NCBI GenBank assembly: GCA_900547435.1
Contig: URGO01000013.1
Location: forward strand, 1 to 33,768
Length of the DNA: 33,768 bases
DNA from: an uncultured Parabacteroides sp.
GTDB taxonomy: Bacteria; Bacteroidota; Bacteroidia; Bacteroidales; Tannerellaceae
Direction: 5' to 3'
Below the pieces are notes generated by a model. That model saw only the letters and a program-made list of their open reading frames with translations, did not search any database and was not told the origin of the DNA. Numbering within the stretch: the first letter of the stretch is position 1; every line of letters begins with the position of its first letter. Of the stretch, positions 8,646 to 15,621 are shown piece after piece. The position numbers and the translations under genes are program-made.

Positions 8646-9334
8646 AGAATCTGTTTGATTTCCTCTAACCTTTTTACCGTATAAGTCGGGGCAAAGTCAC
8701 GGTTCGGCTCCCCTTTCGGGTTGTACCAGATTTGAGCTATCCGCGAATTGTAAGCTCCGAGTATATCCGCATCCCAACTATCGCCAATCATCATAGACTC
8801 CGTCCGGCGCGAGTTGGTTGTTTTCAATGCATAGTCAAATATTCCCTTATGAGGCTTCTGGATGCAGGCATCTTCCGATAAGATTAACCGTTCGAAGAAA
8901 GGAGCCAGTCCGGAGTTCTGAAGTTTTAATGACTGTACTTCCCGAAAACCATTGGACAAGATAAACAACCGGTACTTCGGGCGCAGATATTCCAACAATT
9001 CGATAGCCCCCGGAATCAACCGTGTCTGGAGAGTGGTCCGTTTCAGGAAATGATCATTGATTTTCAAAATCTCCTTCGGGTCGTCAATCCCCAACGGGCG
9101 GAAAACATAGCGGAAGCGTTCGATGATTAAAGTCTGCCTATTGATTTCTCCGTTCCGGTATTTGGCCCATAACTCGATATTATTGGGCATATAAATAGAA
9201 AAAAATGCCTCGAAAGAAGCATATAACCTACCCATGTCGTAGTCGGCATACAGTTCTTTCAGGCACTCTTTATTATTATGGTACGTATCCCAAAGGGTAT
9301 CGTCGAGGTCAATAAACAAACTTTTATATTCCAT
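8642..9334 (-). CDS. yjjG: HAD-superfamily phosphatase, YjjG family (noncanonical pyrimidine nucleotidase)
   Basis: A cytoplasmic haloacid dehalogenase-like phosphatase of 230 residues. All four HAD motifs are present: motif I FIDLDDTLWD (nucleophile Asp9, acid Asp11), motif II FILSNGF, motif III Lys in QKPHKGIF, and motif IV MIGDSWDADI. The helical cap between motifs I and II and the overall pattern fit the YjjG group, which removes phosphate from nucleoside monophosphates including damaged pyrimidine nucleotides. Its ATG shares one base with the stop of the upstream coiled-coil gene (TAATG) and its end overlaps the GH16 start, so it sits in a tightly coupled cluster. The gene symbol is by family resemblance. 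Confidence 0.85.
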   Translation of the reverse strand: MEYKSLFIDLDDTLWDTYHNNKECLKELYADYDMGRLYASFEAFFSIYMPNNIELWAKYRNGEINRQTLIIERFRYVFRPLGIDDPKEILKINDHFLKRTTLQTRLIPGAIELLEYLRPKYRLFILSNGFREVQSLKLQNSGLAPFFERLILSEDACIQKPHKGIFDYALKTTNSRRTESMMIGDSWDADILGAYNSRIAQIWYNPKGEPNRDFAPTYTVKRLEEIKQIL

Positions 9335-10206
9335 TATCCAACTTCTATTACCAGATATTTGCTTAAACTCCAGAACGATTCCGGATTATTGATTTTCAAG
9401 GTCATATTGCCGTCCTCATCTTCAATGAACTCGTAAGAACCTTCCGGATGGTTGGACTGCAATTTGGCTTTACCGGCAAACAAAGGAATTTCCGTTACCT
9501 CGCGGATATCAATCGTGATGAAATAATCCTTGTTGAAACCATCCTGCAACACTTTGGTTTTCGAGAAGATACCCTTCTTGCTCAAGATGTTCTGGGCTTT
9601 CAGCTCTTTAGAAGTTCCGAAGCAATAATACGCCGTATGCAGCGCCTTGTCTTGCGCGTCCAGCATTTCGGATTGAGCCGCATTAGCCGTAGCCAGGTTC
9701 TCTACATTCTCGTTGAGGTTGGCCACCGCCTCATCCAATTCCTGAATCCGCACGTTCTTCTTCGCCAGATCTTCCTGCAGAGCAACTATCTGAGTCGTTT
9801 TCTCGTCCAGTTCCTTCGACAAGCGGTTCACCATTTTTTGCAATGTCGCATTCTTCGTGCCGATCTGGTTCAATTTCTTCTGCAAGTCCGCAATCTGCTC
9901 GCGATTTTTCTTCAAAGTCTCCGAAACAATCTTCATGTTCTGCTTGATTTGCTCGCGCCGTCCGGGAGTCATTTCGTCTCCGGCCTGTTGCTGGACGTTC
10001 AAGTAATTCTCTGCTTCGCGGATAGACTGGAATCCGACTTCAATATCATCCAAGGTGGCCAACATATCGTTCAGTTCGCTCACCGCTTTCGTGTTCTCAA
10101 TTTTTAGTGAGTCATTCTCGGCCTGAAGCTTCTTATACTCGGCCGATTGTTGCCCGCAAGAGGCCAACATCACTGTACAAACACATGCAACTAATACCTT
10201 TTTCAT
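9334..10206 (-). CDS. Coiled-coil lipoprotein, conserved in Bacteroidales, unknown function
   Basis: The 290-residue protein begins MKKVLVACVCTVMLASC, a lipoprotein signal with lipobox LASC and Cys17. Residues about 20-190 form long heptad-rich coiled coils (KLQAENDSLKIEN, NREQIADLQKKLNQI, LAKKNVRIQELDEAV). The C-terminal about 100 residues look globular and beta-rich (AYYCFGTSKELKAQNI, YFITIDIREVTEIPL, YLVIEVG). I recognise this layout from Bacteroidales hypothetical lipoproteins but know no assigned function; a periplasmic spacer or scaffold role is a guess. It is the first gene of the tight minus-strand cluster and is coupled to the HAD gene through TAATG. The 57 bp up to rsmI contain no terminator-like hairpin. 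Confidence 0.75.
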   Translation of the reverse strand: MKKVLVACVCTVMLASCGQQSAEYKKLQAENDSLKIENTKAVSELNDMLATLDDIEVGFQSIREAENYLNVQQQAGDEMTPGRREQIKQNMKIVSETLKKNREQIADLQKKLNQIGTKNATLQKMVNRLSKELDEKTTQIVALQEDLAKKNVRIQELDEAVANLNENVENLATANAAQSEMLDAQDKALHTAYYCFGTSKELKAQNILSKKGIFSKTKVLQDGFNKDYFITIDIREVTEIPLFAGKAKLQSNHPEGSYEFIEDEDGNMTLKINNPESFWSLSKYLVIEVG

Positions 10207-10263
10207 CTCTTTTTCTTTTAGTTGTTAAACATCTTTTTTAAGTCGACAAGGATATAAGGCGTC

Positions 10264-10980
10264 CTAATCAACTGTCTCTGACGGATATTCATCTTTTCCT
10301 TTTTTAACTTGTTTTTGTCCGGCCAATACGATGACTATCTCGCCTCGCGGTTCGTTTTCGGAAAAGTGCCGGACAACCTCTTCCAACGTTCCCCGAACGG
10401 TTTCTTCGTGTAACTTGGAAATCTCACGAGAGACCGATACTTGCCGGTCGGCTCCGAAGACCTCCATAAATTGAGTCAATGTCTTCACCAGGCGGAACGG
10501 CGATTCGTAGAATATCATGGTACGATATTCGGATGCCAGCTCGGCCAGGCGGGTCTGCCTTCCTTTCTTTTGCGGAAGGAATCCCTCGAAACAGAACTTC
10601 TCGTTGGGCAAACCGGACGCGACCAGTGCCGGGACAAAAGCCGTTGCTCCGGGAAGGCATTCCACCTCGACACCTTGGCGGACACATTCGCGCACCAGCA
10701 TGAATCCCGGATCGGAGATGGCCGGTGTCCCGGCATCCGATACCAAGGCCATGTTTTCGCCGGCCTTAATCCGTGCAGCCAATTGCTCAACGGTCTTGTG
10801 TTCGTTAAACTTATGGTGCGATTGCATCTTGTTTTGTATCTCGAAATGCTTGAACAAAATGCCTGTCGTCCGTGTATCTTCCGCCAAAACCAAGTCGGCC
10901 TCCTTCAACACACGGATTGCCCGAAACGTCATATCCTCCAGATTTCCTACCGGAGTAGGAACTATCGTCAGTTTTGCCAT
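10264..10980 (-). CDS. rsmI: 16S rRNA (cytidine-1402 2'-O)-methyltransferase
   Basis: A cytoplasmic SAM-dependent tetrapyrrole-methylase-fold enzyme that methylates the 2'-O of C1402 in the decoding centre of 16S rRNA. The 238-residue protein has the full family pattern: LTIVPTPVGNLEDMTFRAI at the N-terminus, LVLAEDTRTTGILFKHF, then SDAGTPAISDPGF forming the SAM site, LPGATAFVPALVASGLP, and FYESPFRLVKTL. The C-terminal EPRGEIVIVLAG is also typical. The length is slightly shorter than the E. coli enzyme, as is common in Bacteroidota. It lies downstream of a conserved hypothetical gene, separated by 156 bp holding a nested palindrome. Confidence 0.95.
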   Translation of the reverse strand: MAKLTIVPTPVGNLEDMTFRAIRVLKEADLVLAEDTRTTGILFKHFEIQNKMQSHHKFNEHKTVEQLAARIKAGENMALVSDAGTPAISDPGFMLVRECVRQGVEVECLPGATAFVPALVASGLPNEKFCFEGFLPQKKGRQTRLAELASEYRTMIFYESPFRLVKTLTQFMEVFGADRQVSVSREISKLHEETVRGTLEEVVRHFSENEPRGEIVIVLAGQKQVKKGKDEYPSETVD

Positions 10981-11032
10981 ATTTCAGTATTTTGTTTTCA
11001 AGTTTTTGAGTTTGTCCTTTTTAGCCTTCATT

Positions 11033-11128
11033 TTGTTTGCATCACCCGGGTGAATTAATTAATTCACATCTGTGAATTGATTGCATCACAACTGTGAATT
11101 AATTGCATCACAGTTGTGATGCAAACAA
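11033..11128. repeat. 96-bp nested palindromic element with 22-bp repeat units
   Basis: The block is bounded by a perfect 13-bp inverted repeat, TTGTTTGCATCAC (11033-11045) and GTGATGCAAACAA (11116-11128). Inside are CACCCGGGTG (11043-11052), the 18-bp palindrome GTGAATTAATTAATTCAC (11051-11068), and a perfect 15-bp inverted repeat GCATCACAACTGTGA / TCACAGTTGTGATGC (11083-11097 and 11108-11122) with a 10-nt loop. The right half also reads as tandem 22-bp units beginning TGTGAATTgATTGCATCACA. It lies between two minus-strand genes and has no trailing T-run of terminator type. It could be a small palindromic repeat element, a recombination or protein-binding site, or an RNA processing structure. 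Confidence 0.7.
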
Positions 11129-11136
11129 TTTATCCT

Positions 11137-11844
11137 TTAACAATATCTCTTCTCCAAGAGTTTTACAAAATCTGACGCGGTTTCGTCTTTCAGGTCCCAC
11201 GCCAAATGCCCCTGTATATAATCCATCGCCTCCTGAAAAGAGGTTGTCTGGTTCAAATCCGCGATGACCTGGTTCATCTGGTTTTCATCACCATGAAACA
11301 AATCCCGGCGGAAACGGAACCGGTCATTCAAGCTGAACGCTTTACGGAAGTCCGACAAGTTTTGTTTTTCCAGAACATCCTGCAAAGAGCGGTTCGGTTT
11401 GATCGCACCAGTCTCCTTCTCCTCTTCGACCGATGGCTTTTCCGGCTCCAAGACTCTGGCTTCCGGCTCGTTTACCGGTTGGACTTCCGGTGCGGGAGCC
11501 TCCTCCTTCGGTTCTACATGAGCTTCCGGTACGGGATGAACCGCTTCCGGTTCCTCTTTAGCGGACAGGAAGTCCAATTTCATCTCATTCGTCAGCACAT
11601 GATATTTTTGAGTCAGATTCGCTATTTGCTCCAAATCGTCCATTTGTTTTTTGAGACGGGAATGCATCTGAACTGCAATCCCGTTTCCCAGATTCAGGAT
11701 ACTTTCCAATATCGCATAAGCCTTATTGCCTCCTTCACACAACAAATCTGTCGGAATAGAAGCACCACCCTGCATATTCCGGATAATGTCCTCCAAATTC
11801 CGGACCTCCGTAAGCAAATTCTCTAAAGCCTTTTCTTGTTCCAT
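11137..11844 (-). CDS. Conserved Bacteroidota hypothetical protein with acidic/proline linker
   Basis: I place the start at the ATG at 11844 (MEQEKALENLL, 235 residues). The frame is open to 11898, but the extra 18 residues are not protein-like and the predicted promoter fits the shorter form better. Residues 1-100 are helical with coiled-coil character (LENLLTEVRNLEDIIRN, SRLKKQMDDLEQIANL). A low-complexity linker rich in Pro and Glu follows (about residues 105-160). A conserved C-terminal domain starts at SLQDVLEKQNLSDFRKAFSL and contains LNDRFRFRRDLF and AMDYIQGHLAWD. I have seen this C-terminal domain in many Bacteroidales hypothetical proteins, without known function. There is no signal peptide or membrane segment, so it is probably cytoplasmic. 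Confidence 0.7.
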   Translation of the reverse strand: MEQEKALENLLTEVRNLEDIIRNMQGGASIPTDLLCEGGNKAYAILESILNLGNGIAVQMHSRLKKQMDDLEQIANLTQKYHVLTNEMKLDFLSAKEEPEAVHPVPEAHVEPKEEAPAPEVQPVNEPEARVLEPEKPSVEEEKETGAIKPNRSLQDVLEKQNLSDFRKAFSLNDRFRFRRDLFHGDENQMNQVIADLNQTTSFQEAMDYIQGHLAWDLKDETASDFVKLLEKRYC

Positions 11845-11934
11845 TTTTATCTGTTTTTTAGTTGACGAGAGAACGAGGCAATAGATAGCCCTTGTCAACC
11901 TGTTCTTTTGTCAACCTATAACTCATTAATACCG

Positions 11935-11942
11935 CAAATGTA
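11935..11942 (-). promoter_or_regulatory. Candidate -7 box for the hypothetical gene at 11137-11844
   Basis: On the minus strand TACATTTG matches TAnnTTTG and is followed by CGG. The expected start near 11929 lies about 85 nt upstream of the chosen ATG. No good -33 TTG was found at the usual spacing. Confidence 0.35.
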
Positions 11943-11996
11943 TCTATTTCTACTTAATAATCACCTGAAATGCTACAATTATTCGTATTTTTTTGA

Positions 11997-12932
11997 TTAT
12001 TCTTCAAAGTCTTCAGGCAAATTGACTAAAAAAAGATGCCCGGTGGCACGTGTAATTGCCGTATATAGCCAACGATAGAACTCTTCACCCAGCATATCCT
12101 CCGTTATGTAACCGATATCCAGAAAGACCGAACCCCATTGTCCGCCCTGAGCCTTATGGCACGTAACGGCATAAGCATATTTCACTTGCAGGACATTGTA
12201 ATGCGGGTCGGTTTTCATCTTCTTAATCTTTCCGGCCTTGGTCGGGGTATCGGCATAGTCCTCCAATACCGCATAAAACAACTTATCGTTCAGTTCCTTC
12301 GGGAGCGCAGGGGTATCGGTCTGAAGGGTATCCAATAGGATTTTCAACTCCGTTTCCAGGTCATAGTCCTGAAACCGGGCGATGACATCAGCAAAACGGA
12401 AGCCATACATTTCGTAAGTACGCCGGACTTTCACAATTTGGATGATTTCCCCGTTGGCGATAAAATCCATTTCCTTCATCCCGGATGTCCAATAATAATT
12501 ATTGCGCGCCACCATGAGCCTATCTCCCGAAGAAAGTTCTTCTTCCCGATACAAAATCCGATTCCGTATACCATTATTATATATAGTAGCCCGTTTATTG
12601 GAACGGGTAACGACCATCGTACCATCCATTCCGTCCCTCCGATAGGCCGAGTCAATCTCTTCGATAAGCTCTTCTCCACTGATTTTCCGGAAATCATGAA
12701 ATCCTTTCAAGCGAAGTTTAGGGAAAGAGCCGACCTGCCGGGTGCGTAATGCCTCCCGAATACGGGTCGCATTGAACAGGATTCCCGAATTATCCTGCTG
12801 GCGAACCACTTGGTGGAGCATCACCTCTTCCACATGCAGATTATATCCGCGCAACACCTCCGGATTCAGCGCCGGGCTCTCGGTTTGCATAACCGGCGGG
12901 AGCTGGGCATCGTCTCCTAAAATAATCAATCG
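11997..12932 (-). pseudogene. RecD-like ATP-dependent DNA helicase, C-terminal fragment (after in-frame TGA)
   Basis: About 311 residues in the same frame as the upstream fragment, directly after the TGA at 12935-12933. The first residues, RLIILGDDAQLPPV, are helicase motif III of superfamily 1 helicases. Motif IV and later elements follow: VVTRSNKRATIYNNGIRN, then KYAYAVTCHKAQGGQW (motif V) and FYRWLYTAITRATGHLFLVN (motif VI), together the UvrD_C_2-type C-terminal domain. A TTG at 12929 could formally start it, but it would begin in the middle of the ATPase core without Walker A, so it could not be an active helicase alone. I infer that it is the detached half of one gene of about 471 codons. 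Confidence 0.8.
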
Positions 12933-13412
12933 TCACCCGTTTCCGCCATAAACGAAGTGAATCAAGTCGTCCAAAAGCCTTCCGGAGCCAAAAATGTACG
13001 AATCTACGCTATCATTTGTAATCATTGATGCTTCATCTACAATAAAAATTGTATCTTTGTGCAGATTTGGCGCAGGAAGGAATCCCGTCGGCTCGTTGGA
13101 AAAGGCTTTTTGCCTGTAAATCCGCTTATGAACCGTATAGGCTTTCTGCCCGGCGTAAGTCGAAAACACTTTTGCCGCCCTACCGGTCGGCGCAAGTAAA
13201 ATCGTTCTTTGCTTTAATGCATTCAAGGTTTTTACTAAGGTCCCGATTAAAGAAGTCTTTCCGGTTCCGGCATATCCTTTCACTAAAAGGAGGGAGTCCG
13301 GGTCGGTGGAAAAGAGGAAATCGGCTATCTTTTGGATGGCCAAATCCTGGTCTTGGGTCGGAATATGGGGGAAATTTTGACGAATTTGCCCTTTTAAGAA
13401 ATTATTTATCAT
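12933..13412 (-). pseudogene. RecD-like ATP-dependent DNA helicase, N-terminal fragment
   Basis: 159 residues from the ATG at 13412. It carries the Q-motif-like TQDQDLAIQKI, Walker A GYAGTGKTS (about residues 45-53), motif Ia ILLAPTGRAAKVF, a VHKRIYR segment, and Walker B IFIVDEASMI. It ends ...HFVYGGNG followed by TGA, exactly where relatives continue with a residue, usually Cys, and then RLIxxGDxAQLPPV. A change of TGC or TGT to TGA explains the break. The intact protein would be a small SF1 helicase of about 470 residues, common in Bacteroidota (often annotated AAA-family or RecD-like ATPase) and thought to act in DNA repair or recombination. It is transcribed divergently from the gene at 13506. 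Confidence 0.82.
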
Positions 13413-13435
13413 TTTGTTCGAATAATTTTTGCTAT

Positions 13436-13443
13436 CAAAGATA
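13436..13443 (-). promoter_or_regulatory. Candidate -7 box for the helicase gene
   Basis: On the minus strand TATCTTTG is an exact TAnnTTTG match 24 bp upstream of the helicase ATG at 13412. A -33 element is not evident. Confidence 0.4.
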
Positions 13444-13463
13444 GTATATTAAATATTCTTTTT

Positions 13464-13471
13464 TAAATTTG
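13464..13471 (+). promoter_or_regulatory. Candidate -7 box for the gene at 13506
   Basis: TAAATTTG matches TAnnTTTG and lies 34 bp before the ATG at 13506, giving a short leader. The nearest TTTG upstream (13428-13431) is too far for a normal -33, so confidence is limited. With the opposite-facing box at 13436-13443 it forms a compact divergent promoter region. Confidence 0.4.
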
Positions 13472-13505
13472 CCGAACGAAATAAATCAAAAAATATATAC
13501 GAACC

Positions 13506-14192
13506 ATGAAAGTTACTTTGAAAGTTTTATTAGCAGCCGCAATTGTGGTGCTAGCTTACTTGTGTTACAAGAGTATCACAGGTCCGATTGAGTTTAACGA
13601 TACCAAGGACGCTCGCGACAAAGCGATTATCGCACGTCTGATGGATATTCGTAAAGTTCAAATTGAGTACAAGAACGTACACAAGTCTCACGCAGGAAGC
13701 TTTGACGACTTGATTAAGTTCTTGAAAGAGGAAAAATTGCCTACCGTCATCAAGGAAGGCGTATTGACTGATGAACAGCTGGAAAAAGGTATGACCGAAA
13801 AGAAAGCTGTTGCTATTGTAGAAAAAGCAGAGAAAACCGGCAATTGGAGCGAAGTAGAAAAAGAAGGTTTGAAAGGCTTCAAGCGTGATACCGTTTGGGT
13901 ATTGGCCAAGGATACTTTGCTGGGTAAGGATTATGATGTAGATGCTATCCGCTACGTGCCGGAAGCTCCGCAGCAGGTAGAATTCCATATGGACACAGCT
14001 ACTTTGAAGTCTGGTTCAGGCTACGAAATCAAAGTGTTCGTTTGTGAAGTTCCGTTCGATCAGTATCTGAACGACTTGGATCCGCAGCTGGAGTTCAACT
14101 TGAAGGATAAGGCTGAAAAGCAGGGTAAATATCCGGGCTTGCGTGTTGGTTCTTTGGAAGAAATCAACAACAACGCCGGTAACTGGGAATAA
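13506..14192 (+). CDS. Membrane-anchored conserved hypothetical protein (Bacteroidales)
   Basis: 228 residues with a single N-terminal hydrophobic segment (VLLAAAIVVLAYLCY, about residues 7-21) and no lipobox, so it is probably a signal-anchored periplasmic protein. Next come a charged region (NDTKDARDKAIIARLMDIRK), a possible helix pair, and repeated Lys/Glu-rich helices (LTDEQLEKGMTEKKAVAIVE). The second half is beta-rich (QVEFHMDTATLKSGSGYEIK, VFVCEVPFDQYLNDL). I recognise the general type from Bacteroidales genomes next to the DUF3822-rsmD pair, but not a function. It begins the rightward set of three genes; the next starts 12 bp after its stop, so co-transcription is likely. Confidence 0.75.
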   Translation: MKVTLKVLLAAAIVVLAYLCYKSITGPIEFNDTKDARDKAIIARLMDIRKVQIEYKNVHKSHAGSFDDLIKFLKEEKLPTVIKEGVLTDEQLEKGMTEKKAVAIVEKAEKTGNWSEVEKEGLKGFKRDTVWVLAKDTLLGKDYDVDAIRYVPEAPQQVEFHMDTATLKSGSGYEIKVFVCEVPFDQYLNDLDPQLEFNLKDKAEKQGKYPGLRVGSLEEINNNAGNWE

Positions 14193-14204
14193 TATCTATT
14201 GTTT

Positions 14205-15041
14205 ATGGCGTTTCCTATTCCTGAAATCCTTTCGGATGAATCAAAAAATTATAGAGTGTCCATTCGGCTTTTGCCGGATGGACTTTCTTTTTCCGGTTAT
14301 AATCCTACGATAAAAGGGAGTTTTTTCCTGTGTGAGGAACGCTGGGAGTCGTCCCGTCCTTACGCCGAGCAGCTGAAAGAATTTTTCTTTGCGCATGAGT
14401 GCCTGGCTTGGAGCTATAAAGAGACTTATATAGTCCAAACACAAGCAGACTATACGCTGGTCCCGCTGGCCTTTTATTTGGAACGGGAAAAGCAGGAGCT
14501 TTGGCGTTTCAATTGCGGAGAATTGGAAGGGAAGCGGGTATTGGCAAACGAAGTCAATGATGAAAAGGCAAATCTCTTGTATGCCATGGATGACGAGACC
14601 TATGAGTTTTGCCAACGTTCGTTCTCGAATCCGGTGTTCGTCCATTACCTGTATGCGTTATTCCCCTTGTGGCGAGAGAAGAGCTTGCATAGCCTATCTC
14701 GACAAGTTTATGGAATACTTTCGGAGGGAAGAATTGATCTGGCTTGTTACCATCAGGGACATTTGCTTTTCTTGAACGCATTCGAAGTGCATTCGCTGAA
14801 TGATATGCTTTACTATATATTATATGTATGGAAGCAACATCGCTGGAATACGCTGAATGATCCGATTCATCTTTTAGGAGATGCGGCGGTTTTGCGGGAA
14901 TTGAAGCCGGCCCTGTCTCTTTATTTGAAACAAGTTGACACGATGGCGCTTCCTTCGGAGGCTTATTTGATGGGCACGGATATATTAAGGGCGCCGATTG
15001 ACCTTATAGCTTTATATTTGTATGCGAATAATCAGTGGTAA
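14205..15041 (+). CDS. DUF3822 family protein
   Basis: 278 residues from the ATG at 14205 (MAFPIPEILSDE). A TTG six bases earlier is also in frame, but ATG is more likely. The pattern of an N-terminal beta-rich half (YRVSIRLLPDGLSFSGYNP, YTLVPLAFYLEREKQELW) and a second half mirroring it (RIDLACYHQGHLLFLNAFEV, DMLYYILYVWKQHRW) fits the Bacteroidota family DUF3822, which has an actin-like ATPase-fold appearance but no assigned role. It overlaps the start of rsmD by 20 bp, so the two are translationally coupled; this pairing is common in Bacteroidota and hints at a link to ribosome biogenesis. The family assignment is from memory. Confidence 0.8.
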   Translation: MAFPIPEILSDESKNYRVSIRLLPDGLSFSGYNPTIKGSFFLCEERWESSRPYAEQLKEFFFAHECLAWSYKETYIVQTQADYTLVPLAFYLEREKQELWRFNCGELEGKRVLANEVNDEKANLLYAMDDETYEFCQRSFSNPVFVHYLYALFPLWREKSLHSLSRQVYGILSEGRIDLACYHQGHLLFLNAFEVHSLNDMLYYILYVWKQHRWNTLNDPIHLLGDAAVLRELKPALSLYLKQVDTMALPSEAYLMGTDILRAPIDLIALYLYANNQW

Positions 15042-15564
15042 ATACGGACGTCGACGCTTTGATGTCCCCTCTTCATTCAGTGCGAGACCAACAACGGATT
15101 TCGCCAAGGAAAATATTTTCAATGTGCTTTCCAACCTGATTGACTTTGAAGGGTTGGACGCGCTGGATCTTTTTGCCGGAACAGGAAGCATTTCGTTCGA
15201 GTTGTTATCCCGGGGTTGTCGGCAAGTCACATCTGTAGAAAAGAACAACGCTCATGCCTCTTTTATAGCCAAGGTAGCCAAAGAACTGAAAACGTCCGAT
15301 TTGAATTTGATCCGCGGAGATGTGTTTCGTTATATTCAGTCCGTACCATCGGAGAGTTTCGACTTTATCTTTGCCGACCCTCCCTACGCGCTTAAAGAAT
15401 TGCCGGAAATACCCGGGTTGGTATTAGAAAGAAACCTGTTGCGTCCTGGAGGTATCTTCGTGATGGAACATCCTGCCGCCTGTGATTTCTCAAATCTTCC
15501 CCTCTTCAGCCAGCATCGGGTCTATGGGGCGGTCAATTTCAGTATTTTTGAAAAAGCGGAATAA
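15022..15564 (+). CDS. rsmD: 16S rRNA (guanine-966 N2)-methyltransferase
   Basis: A cytoplasmic SAM-dependent methyltransferase that modifies G966 of 16S rRNA during 30S assembly. The 180-residue protein starts MRIISGKYGRRRFDVP, the classic RsmD opening, followed by ARPTTDFAKENIFNVL. The SAM-binding motif I is LDLFAGTGSISFELLSRG, motif II is VTSVEKN, and the catalytic motif IV is FIFADPPY, the N6/N2-amino-methyltransferase DPPY signature. Length is normal for the family. The gene starts inside the end of the DUF3822 gene and is followed after 19 bp by a strong hairpin. Confidence 0.95.
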   Translation: MRIISGKYGRRRFDVPSSFSARPTTDFAKENIFNVLSNLIDFEGLDALDLFAGTGSISFELLSRGCRQVTSVEKNNAHASFIAKVAKELKTSDLNLIRGDVFRYIQSVPSESFDFIFADPPYALKELPEIPGLVLERNLLRPGGIFVMEHPAACDFSNLPLFSQHRVYGAVNFSIFEKAE

Positions 15565-15583
15565 AACGAAGTAGATAAAAATA

Positions 15584-15609
15584 TAGAGACGCAAGATTTT
15601 GCGTCTCTA
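15584..15609. terminator. Bidirectional terminator-like hairpin between rsmD and the aminotransferase gene
   Basis: TAGAGACGCAA (15584-15594) and TTGCGTCTCTA (15599-15609) form an 11-bp perfect stem with a GATT loop. It sits exactly between two convergent genes. No long T-run follows on either side, so termination strength is uncertain. Similar GAGACGCAA hairpins are, from memory, dispersed intergenic repeats in Bacteroidales. Confidence 0.65.
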
Positions 15610-15621
15610 CAAGATTTCAGT

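Noticed and set aside
11069..11110. CRP/FNR-type operator (TGTGA...TCACA)
   Set aside because: The spacer between half-sites is 10 bp instead of 6, and the motifs are embedded in larger symmetrical repeats.
12933..12935. TGA in the helicase gene as a selenocysteine codon
   Set aside because: No stable hairpin of SECIS type is evident just after the codon, the helicase is not a selenoprotein family, and two other genes here carry TAA or TAG breaks.
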